This document shows, one piece after another, positions 31,946 to 38,744 of a stretch of 54,284 bases of DNA (position 1 is its first letter; each line of letters begins with the position of its first letter). The position numbers and the translations under genes are program-made. This DNA is from a virus. Under the pieces are notes generated by a model that saw only the letters and a program-made list of their open reading frames with translations, was not told the DNA's origin and ran no database searches. Where the stretch lies: IMG/VR virus record IMGVR_UViG_3300027963_000004, positions 1-54,284 of that record; one strand, given 5' to 3'.

Positions 31946-34866
31946 TATTTTGCTCCTTTAAGGTATGAGGTTAGAGTCTTTGTTTTAGGTGGAATCTTAT
32001 TAATTGGTGCAGAGCGTTTGTGGGCGCGAATGCTCTCACGGAACTTATCCAAAGCCTGTGCGCCAGCCTTAGTTGAACCATTACCAATCTGAGCAACAGT
32101 CTCAGCATCAATGACATATTCACCATCAGCAAGCATTGCTGGAATGTCATCCGATTGTCCATCACCCGGACCATGTACTGGTGCGCCATCACGGAAGTTT
32201 AAACGACCATTTGTAACTGGAACATTTGACCATGCAGGCAGTCCACCACTACGCATACCCGGCGGTTTCATTCCCATAGGAGACATACCTTGTGGAGGCA
32301 TACCTTGCGGCCCCATGTTCTGCGGAGCCATACCCTGTGGTGCCATTCCTTGTGGCTGCATACCTTGAGGGGCCATACCCTGCGGAGACATCCCTTGAGG
32401 TGGCATTCCTTGTGGAGCCATGCCCGGCGCGCTTAATCCACCCATAGCGGGTTGTTGAGGCTGTTGCATTGGTTGTGGGTTGTACAAGTTTTGCATTGGG
32501 TCAACAGGCTTACCATAAGTAAAGTAAGTATTATCTGAATTGCCTAAGCCGCCTTGAGGTTGACCGCCATCAGCCATACCCTCTACCTCTTCTGTTTCTG
32601 TCACATCTTCAATAGGAGTATCTATATCTGTGGTCTCATAACCATAGTCACCCTCATTCACAGGGTTAAAACCCGGAGCATTGAGGTTTTTACCCAACTC
32701 AGTACCATAAAGGTCTGGCATCTCCTCAGGAGTTCCATAGTCTTCATAATTAACAAACTTAGCGGGGCCTACACCAAAATCAGTTGTACGCGGATTGATA
32801 TTACCTACTTTAGACATATCAAGGGCTTGTTGGTTTTGACCGCCACCGCCACCTAAAATGTCAGAGTTGCCAAGCAAAGAGCCAAGTATTGCACCCGCAG
32901 CACCAGCACCTAAATAGCCAGAGCCTCCAATTAAGTCTTGGATTTCTTGCCAAGTGCTTTTTTGTTCAGCAGTTTTCTTTTGCTCATCAATAAGGTCTTT
33001 GGGAGTTTGCGGCTTGGTAGTAGGGTTCATTCTTGTGCCGCCCGTACCACCCACATTGGTAATTGGCTTAACATCAACACGACCACCACCCAATGGAATT
33101 ACGCTTCCGCTTGGGTCGTAGACAGTCATGTTTCCATAACCATCGGTCACAATGTAATTACCCTCATCGTCCCTTGTGGTTTGATAACCATCAGTTGTAC
33201 TAGACACATTCCCATCAGAGTCAAATGTCATGGTGCTGCCATCATCAAATGTCTGAATGTAGGAGCCATCATCAAAATATTGAACCCCCGGAGTTGGCGT
33301 GAAATTTGGGGGGCCATCACTCTCTTCAGAAATTCCACTATTTTTTTGAGGTAAATTATTTAAAAATTCTTGTAAATCATCTTGATTTGCTGACTCAAGA
33401 TAGCCACTGTTTTGATAATTTTCAGCAGTATCTACTGGGCCATAGACAACATCACCATCAGCAAAGTGTGGGACTCCACCATTTCTCATCATTGTTATTA
33501 AGCCTCCACGCTTGACCTCATAGTCATCTCCACCATCGTAAGTAAAGCCAGTATTGTCTGCTAATAAATAATCATTTTCATTAGGAAATTCTTCGGCTAT
33601 GATAGTGTCATCATTATATGTTGGCCCGATTCTTGAATTTATATCGTTATCATCATTCGGTAGGGAAGGCCCAGTATCAGCCAAATTCCAAGTACCATCA
33701 TCAGCCAAATTCCAAACTTCATTAGTATCAGGGTCTGTATAAGTGTTGTCAGCAAAATGAGTTGTATCCTCTTCTTCATAAAGAGAATAACCATCATCAC
33801 CTTTAGTTGCAAATAGATTGCCATCGGCTGTATAAATATTGCCATTTGAATCTTCAAAATAGCCATCACCAATATCATTCATGCCATCTGTACTAGCAAC
33901 AGTTGTATCGCCAATACTACGAGTATTCCCCGTTGGTGTAGTTGTTTCAACATCTTCATCAACCTCTGCGGCGCGATAAAGTACAGATGTACCATCAGGC
34001 ATAGTCTTATAAGTGTTGCCCAAAGAATCGGTGGTGTATTCGTCTTCAGAAACATCGGCGGCACGATAAAGTGATGAAGTTCCATCAGGCATAGTTTTGT
34101 AGACGTTACCTAAAGAGTCAGTTGTGAACTCTTCTTTGTCATCACCAAAACCAGTTCCTGTTGGCAATTTAGTTGTTGGGTTTATTGTGCTTGTAGTTGG
34201 CTTTGTTGTACTAGTGGTTGGTTTAGTTGCAGTTCCACCAGTCACAGGCTTTGTAGCAGTTCCACCCAGTGTAGGCTTTGTAGCAGTTCCACCCGATGTA
34301 GGCTTGACAACGCTTGTAACTTTATTTCCACCTGTTAATTTATCAATAACTGCTTTAGTTCCAGCACCAATAACTGCACCAGTAGCACCACCAGTTAGAA
34401 CTTTAGATAAAGTGCTACTACCTGAGGGTGTTGTTTTAGTCACAGTAGGCAACTTACTTGTACCAGTTCCAGTTCCCGTAACAGAAGTAGTTTTAGTTGC
34501 TGGAGTTGATACCGCAGGCTTAGTAAATGATGTCAAAGGTTTAGATGTAGAAGTGCCAGCCTTAGTCTTACCTGTCATTACAGAACTTGGCTTTGCAGTT
34601 GTAGTCGTTGCTTTTTTTGTCAAAGATGCAGGTGTTGTCTTGCTACCTAAGGTAGATATAGCCGTACTAGTTGTGGGCGTTTTGGTAGTTGAAATTGGTT
34701 TAGAACCACTTCTAACATTAGTAATTTTTGAAGTGCCAACCAAAGAAGATGCAGGTCTAGCCCCAGTGCCTAAGCGAGGACTATCTACTGTCCCTCGAGT
34801 AACACTAGTTATTCCACGAGCCTGAGGCAATGATTTATTTGATGTACGTTTAGATAGAATTGCCAT
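31945..34866 (-). CDS. Large low-complexity virion protein with PQGM repeats
   Basis: 973 aa. Residues 1-230 are Thr/Ser/Lys-rich. A 40-residue unit around TTDSLGNVYKTMPDGTS is duplicated near residues 250-310. About residues 815-870 hold a run of more than ten PQGM-type units resembling a collagen-like or polyproline rod. The C-terminal 80 residues (HGPGDGQSDDIPAMLADGEYVIDAE) match a domain seen at the ends of many phage tail and virion proteins. HFADGDV and MADGGQ motifs recur. A structural, possibly ejected, role is inferred. Confidence 0.6.
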   Translation of the reverse strand: MAILSKRTSNKSLPQARGITSVTRGTVDSPRLGTGARPASSLVGTSKITNVRSGSKPISTTKTPTTSTAISTLGSKTTPASLTKKATTTTAKPSSVMTGKTKAGTSTSKPLTSFTKPAVSTPATKTTSVTGTGTGTSKLPTVTKTTPSGSSTLSKVLTGGATGAVIGAGTKAVIDKLTGGNKVTSVVKPTSGGTATKPTLGGTATKPVTGGTATKPTTSTTKPTTSTINPTTKLPTGTGFGDDKEEFTTDSLGNVYKTMPDGTSSLYRAADVSEDEYTTDSLGNTYKTMPDGTSVLYRAAEVDEDVETTTPTGNTRSIGDTTVASTDGMNDIGDGYFEDSNGNIYTADGNLFATKGDDGYSLYEEEDTTHFADNTYTDPDTNEVWNLADDGTWNLADTGPSLPNDDNDINSRIGPTYNDDTIIAEEFPNENDYLLADNTGFTYDGGDDYEVKRGGLITMMRNGGVPHFADGDVVYGPVDTAENYQNSGYLESANQDDLQEFLNNLPQKNSGISEESDGPPNFTPTPGVQYFDDGSYIQTFDDGSTMTFDSDGNVSSTTDGYQTTRDDEGNYIVTDGYGNMTVYDPSGSVIPLGGGRVDVKPITNVGGTGGTRMNPTTKPQTPKDLIDEQKKTAEQKSTWQEIQDLIGGSGYLGAGAAGAILGSLLGNSDILGGGGGQNQQALDMSKVGNINPRTTDFGVGPAKFVNYEDYGTPEEMPDLYGTELGKNLNAPGFNPVNEGDYGYETTDIDTPIEDVTETEEVEGMADGGQPQGGLGNSDNTYFTYGKPVDPMQNLYNPQPMQQPQQPAMGGLSAPGMAPQGMPPQGMSPQGMAPQGMQPQGMAPQGMAPQNMGPQGMPPQGMSPMGMKPPGMRSGGLPAWSNVPVTNGRLNFRDGAPVHGPGDGQSDDIPAMLADGEYVIDAETVAQIGNGSTKAGAQALDKFRESIRAHKRSAPINKIPPKTKTLTSYLKGAK

Positions 34867-34869
34867 GGC

Positions 34870-36648
34870 TTAACCTTTTCCCAATAGTGCTGTAAGCCCA
34901 GAGATATTTGTCAATGGGGTTAATTTTGTAACATCCATTTTTTTAGGAGGGACATATGCAGGCGGTTTTGCAAATTGAGATTTTTGCATTGCCGCCATTT
35001 GTTGGGCAGTCATCGTCTTAGGCTTAACCGCGGTCAAACCACTTGTAGGTTTAGGTGCAGCAGTTGGAGTTTTAGCCGCTGTAGTTGGGCGAACCACATT
35101 CTTTGTAAGACCTTTAGTAAGATTTTGACGTATTAAATTTGTTCCTGTTGCAGTCAAAGCCCCTGTAGCCCCTTTACCAAAATTAGATAAGAAATCATTT
35201 GGTTTCTCTTCTATTAAACTTGCTGGTTTAGTTCCTGTTGGGCTAACTGCTGGAGTGCTTTCTCCAGAAATGTCTACAGGCTTATCTTCTTCAACTAAAG
35301 CCTTAACTTGAGCCAAGCCACTTGTATCAGCCGCAGAATTAACATCAATATTTGCACTTGTATCCACAGGAGCAAGCCCTGATACGACTGGTGTTGTGAC
35401 TAGAGTTTCAATTGGCGCAGTAGGCGTAGTAATGTCTTGAGAGACAGTAGCCAATCCACCCGTAGGAGTTGTATCAGTTGTCTCTGTTGTTACCCTAGTA
35501 GGGCTAACAGTATCAATCGTATCTGTTGTATCTGTTGTATCAACTGTATTTGTTCCAGTTGTAGTTGTTGCATCAACTGGCTTAGAAGTATCAACTGTGG
35601 CAATTAAATCAGATACATCAGGCGATAATTTAGCATCAGGAGTCTCTGTCCCAGAAACTGCCTCATCTCCACCTGCGCTCTTAACAAAGTCAGTAATCTG
35701 ACCAGTCAGCATATTGCCGACATTGCTTGCGCCTACATTGAGAAGGTCATTGAAAATCTTATCCCCATCCTTACCCTGAACAAGGTCACGGGTAACTGTA
35801 GAGGCAGCACTTCCAAGCAACTTAGAACCTGTTTCATCACCTACTTCATTACCAACAAAAGAACCTAAAGTACCCGCGGCAAGCCCCTCAACATTCAAAT
35901 CTCCTGTACGAGCAACTTGACCAATTGCTTGACTTGCTACTTGACCAGCCAATTTAGAGCCAGTCTCTGCCGCAATCTCAGACCCAAGGAATCCAGTTCC
36001 AGCAGATATTAATGTGCTTTGAAGAGCGGCATTAAAATCTCCTCCATTAGTAGCCGTATTGACTGCCAACTGCCCAGCCATTTTTTGTAGCATTGGGTCA
36101 GCCTCAGGGAGCAAAGTCTCCCCAATGGTACTCATAATGTTACTTGCACCCTCTGAAAGAGTGCTAAACATATTGCTCATACCCTCAACAGTTGTGCTTG
36201 CTGCTTCAGCAAATGAACTAACACTTGCCGCGCCCTCAGATGCGGCAGTTACCGCCTCAGCAACACTTGCCCCTTCACTTACAAGGCTTGCTGCCTCTGT
36301 AGCCTCAAGAACTGCACTAACACCCAATTCTTCAACAACTGCACTAGCAGCAAAGGTCTCTGCACTTGCAACAGCGGTAACCGCCTCAGTTGCCTCAAGA
36401 ACAGCAACTCCAGCCTCAACCGCCTCTGCGGCTCCGGCTACCTCTAAAATAGTTGCGGCAAAACCAGCCTCTGCGGCAAAAGCCGCCAAAGCATATGGGG
36501 CGGCAATAGCGGCAACAATAAGGATTGGATTTTCAGCAATAGTCTCAACAACTGTCTCAGCAACATCAACAACTGTCTCAACAACATCACCAACAAATTC
36601 AACTGCACCCTCAACTACATCTGATATGGCTTCAATAACGGCACTCAT
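34870..36648 (-). CDS. Ala/Thr-rich virion protein with hydrophobic N-terminal half
   Basis: 592 aa. The first 180 residues are long amphipathic and hydrophobic helices (VVETVVDVAETVVETIAENP, ILIVAAIAAPYALAAFAAEA). The middle has Gly/Thr segments and the C-terminus is a Pro/Lys-rich tail. This looks like a membrane-inserting ejection protein that could help form a DNA channel. It starts in an ATGA overlap with the upstream 149-aa gene. Confidence 0.6.
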   Translation of the reverse strand: MSAVIEAISDVVEGAVEFVGDVVETVVDVAETVVETIAENPILIVAAIAAPYALAAFAAEAGFAATILEVAGAAEAVEAGVAVLEATEAVTAVASAETFAASAVVEELGVSAVLEATEAASLVSEGASVAEAVTAASEGAASVSSFAEAASTTVEGMSNMFSTLSEGASNIMSTIGETLLPEADPMLQKMAGQLAVNTATNGGDFNAALQSTLISAGTGFLGSEIAAETGSKLAGQVASQAIGQVARTGDLNVEGLAAGTLGSFVGNEVGDETGSKLLGSAASTVTRDLVQGKDGDKIFNDLLNVGASNVGNMLTGQITDFVKSAGGDEAVSGTETPDAKLSPDVSDLIATVDTSKPVDATTTTGTNTVDTTDTTDTIDTVSPTRVTTETTDTTPTGGLATVSQDITTPTAPIETLVTTPVVSGLAPVDTSANIDVNSAADTSGLAQVKALVEEDKPVDISGESTPAVSPTGTKPASLIEEKPNDFLSNFGKGATGALTATGTNLIRQNLTKGLTKNVVRPTTAAKTPTAAPKPTSGLTAVKPKTMTAQQMAAMQKSQFAKPPAYVPPKKMDVTKLTPLTNISGLTALLGKG

Positions 36649-37094
36649 TTTTGCCCTCCTCTGGCTTTGCCAAGGACTAGCGTGACTTGAAAGCCACCAT
36701 CTTTAGTTTTCTGGGTAGCAAAACCCATATTCGCAGGTTGATCACGGCCAATGGCATTAAATATATTTAAAATGGTTGGGTCGGAAAATTGTGTTACGAC
36801 CACATCAAATCCAACTTTGTAGGCAGAATCTGCAAAAATTCGGCTATTCTCTAAAAAGTTACGAGCAGTATCAGCATTTAAAGCGCGAAAGAATCCATAT
36901 CCCGGCTCTTTGGTCTTATGCACTACAAAAATAGTATTACCATGGCGCATCTTCCAAATATTAGGCAAACTGAATTCAACAGTCAGCATCTCTTTGACCT
37001 CTTTGACAGGACGACCAACCTTGGTATTCTCAGCAGCAATCTCAATGATTTGCTCACTTGTCAATTCTTGTTGTTTGCTGTCAACCATCTGCAT
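36645..37094 (-). CDS. Hypothetical protein next to the ketosynthase, possibly GNAT-like
   Basis: 149 aa. The C-terminal half (GYGFFRALNADTARNFLENS, then FADSAYKVGFDVVVTQFSDP, then GGFQVTLVLGK) has the strand-helix rhythm of GNAT acyltransferases, although no acyl-CoA loop is certain. T7 gp13 is a GNAT-like protein at a comparable place in its virion operon. One base separates it from the ketosynthase. If it is a GNAT, it could use an acyl group carried by the neighbouring ACP; this is inference. Confidence 0.5.
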   Translation of the reverse strand: MQMVDSKQQELTSEQIIEIAAENTKVGRPVKEVKEMLTVEFSLPNIWKMRHGNTIFVVHKTKEPGYGFFRALNADTARNFLENSRIFADSAYKVGFDVVVTQFSDPTILNIFNAIGRDQPANMGFATQKTKDGGFQVTLVLGKARGGQK

Positions 37095-37095
37095 A

Positions 37096-38205
37096 TCAAA
37101 GCCCTTTAAAAATTGCGCTGGAATAGATATTACCCATACCCGCGGCTAGACTTAGCACCAACCCATCTGGGGGGCTTGTCGGTTGCGAAAGATAAACCGA
37201 GTCGGTTTCGGTTCGGTTCTCAATTGCAGGGACAATTCCATTTCTGATGTCTTCTAGCAATAATAATGTTTCTAGCAATCCACTGCTACCCATTGTGTGA
37301 CCTATTTTCTGCTTGTAAGAGGTCGCAACAAATGCTTTTAACGTGTTACTTAAAGCATTTTTTTCAGACACATTGTTGGAATGCGTTCCAGTTCCATGTG
37401 TTTTTACAATTTTAATATTTTCTGGCTTAGTTTGGGTAATTTCTAATGCACCCTCTATAGCCTTTATAAAACCCTCACCATTTTCACATTGACCTATAGC
37501 ATTAGTTGAATTCTCGGATGCGCTATATGCCCCAATTAACTCAGCATAAGGTTTAATTCCTTGCATCTCTACTGCTTTTGCAGACTCAAATACCGCCAAA
37601 GCCGCGCCCTGACCAATTCTGAATCCAAAGTTAGTTGAGTCAAATGCGGAGGGTTTAATTCCCTCTTCCTCTTGTTTATTGGTCAAAACCGCTTTAGCCT
37701 CACCAAAAAATTCCAAAACTGAATTGGTAATTCCATCTTCTACAGTCAAAACAATTACTCTTTCAAAACCATAGAATTTCATTAGAGTCTGCACATCCAT
37801 CATTACTTTTAGGCTTGAGGCACAAGCAGAGGCATCAGTTACCACTTGGTCTATATCCCCAAAGGACTGAGCAGTACGCCCGGCAAAGACTTGGGTTAGG
37901 CTGAAAGGAAGAAACTTATAAATATAGTTAAGACGGTTGTCTGGATAAGAACGGGGGCCAATACCTGCAAAGTGAGCATTCCCACCCGCTAAAATAAAGG
38001 CAGTCTTACCCACAGGATTGTTTCTTAAATACTCAACAAGGACTGGGTCTAATACCTTGTCAGCCAATCGATGGGGTACATAAAATAACCCGCTCTTAGT
38101 TCTGTTGTAAGATTCAGGAAACCAATGAACTTTTTGGGGGTAAACTACATCATCAAATAACTCAATACTTGTTGTTGAGAGAGTACGATATTGCGTTAAA
38201 AACAT
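37096..38205 (-). CDS. Beta-ketoacyl-ACP synthase (KAS/FabF-like)
   Basis: 369 aa from ATG 38205 (TAATG overlap with the ACP stop). Thiolase-fold condensing enzyme: nucleophile Cys128 in TDASACASS, His270 in KTHGTGT with Glu281 in the following SEKNAL, Lys298 and His303 in KQKIGHTMGSSG. Spacing Cys-His 142, His-His 33 and Lys five before His agree with FabF (Cys163, His303, Lys335, His340). FRIGQGAALAVFE is the conserved core strand, and SLAAGMGN replaces the usual FGFGG end. It should condense malonyl-ACP with an acyl group. It is shorter than FabF at the N-terminus. Encoded within the late virion operon, directly after an ACP. Confidence 0.88.
   Translation of the reverse strand: MFLTQYRTLSTTSIELFDDVVYPQKVHWFPESYNRTKSGLFYVPHRLADKVLDPVLVEYLRNNPVGKTAFILAGGNAHFAGIGPRSYPDNRLNYIYKFLPFSLTQVFAGRTAQSFGDIDQVVTDASACASSLKVMMDVQTLMKFYGFERVIVLTVEDGITNSVLEFFGEAKAVLTNKQEEEGIKPSAFDSTNFGFRIGQGAALAVFESAKAVEMQGIKPYAELIGAYSASENSTNAIGQCENGEGFIKAIEGALEITQTKPENIKIVKTHGTGTHSNNVSEKNALSNTLKAFVATSYKQKIGHTMGSSGLLETLLLLEDIRNGIVPAIENRTETDSVYLSQPTSPPDGLVLSLAAGMGNIYSSAIFKGL
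37197..37207. repeat. CCGANTCGGTT element, copy 7
   Basis: CCGAGTCGGTT preceded by AA, inside the ketosynthase gene, followed by TTCGGTTCGGTT. Read on the minus strand as Thr-Glu-Thr-Asp-Ser-Val codons. Confidence 0.65.
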
Positions 38206-38489
38206 TACTTGCAAGCCTCCAAAGCCTTTTCTACTGACTCTGGCTCTTGAGTTTTTCGGCTCATCAGCAAGTCATATAGTTCTTTAACTGTCTTTGGTGC
38301 CCATGTTTTAGTCTCATCATCATCAGGGATGCCATAGAGTTCACACAAGTACATCAGCATCACCAAGCCATCCAAACTGTCTAATCCAATATCCGCAAAA
38401 GCATCTTCCATACTCGTTGCAAACACAGGGTTTGAATGAGCGGGGCGGGCTAATTTGGCTATGGCATTAAACAGTTCAATAAAATTCAT
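38205..38489 (-). CDS. Acyl carrier protein
   Basis: 94 aa, acidic, four-helix pattern. Ser38 in DIGLDSLDGLVMLMYL is the 4'-phosphopantetheine attachment site; LYGIPDDD and PKTVKELYDLL match the later ACP helices. It carries acyl intermediates on the host-supplied phosphopantetheine arm, as no phosphopantetheinyl transferase gene is visible. It starts in an ATGA overlap with the 85-aa gene and its stop overlaps the ketosynthase ATG, so carrier and synthase are made together. Confidence 0.85.
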   Translation of the reverse strand: MNFIELFNAIAKLARPAHSNPVFATSMEDAFADIGLDSLDGLVMLMYLCELYGIPDDDETKTWAPKTVKELYDLLMSRKTQEPESVEKALEACK

Positions 38490-38743
38490 ACTTGGAGTTC
38501 CGTTGGTTGGTTAACGGCGCCAACAAGTGCTTGCGCCCAATCTTCCCAATTATTAAATACATAGGGGCCTGGGATACCCTCATTTGTAAAAATATCAATT
38601 GCTTTAAGACCAGATGCCCATTCTTTCCAATCCGTATGCTCATTAGGTATTGCTAACTGTTGACCTGCATATGCCTCACACATCAATGATGCCCATGACT
38701 GAAAAGTCTGAAAACGGGGGTCATATACAAGTGCAAGCGCCAT
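38486..38743 (-). CDS. Small virion-module protein
   Basis: 85 aa from ATG 38743 (MALALVYDPRFQTFQSWASL), with GGAAG seven bases upstream; a longer frame to 38824 overlaps the gp10-like gene. Acidic and Trp-rich (WASLMCEAY, WKEWASGLKAID, NNWEDWAQALV). Similar small proteins, in my recollection, follow tail hub genes in aquatic podoviruses. It is coupled to the ACP gene. Confidence 0.6.
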   Translation of the reverse strand: MALALVYDPRFQTFQSWASLMCEAYAGQQLAIPNEHTDWKEWASGLKAIDIFTNEGIPGPYVFNNWEDWAQALVGAVNQPTELQV

Positions 38744-38744
38744 A

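Noticed and set aside
32260-32470. PQGM-coding DNA as a CRISPR-like or satellite array
   Set aside because: Units are short, in frame and code for a Pro-Gln-Gly-Met protein repeat. There is no spacer structure.
34124-34825. Plus-strand open frame of 233 codons
   Set aside because: It is the reverse strand of a Thr/Lys-rich low-complexity region in the 973-aa virion gene. The Val-rich translation is a compositional shadow.
36059-36685. Plus-strand open frame of 208 codons
   Set aside because: Antisense to the Ala/Thr-rich virion gene. The Ala/Ser-rich translation and lack of a ribosome site mark it as a shadow.
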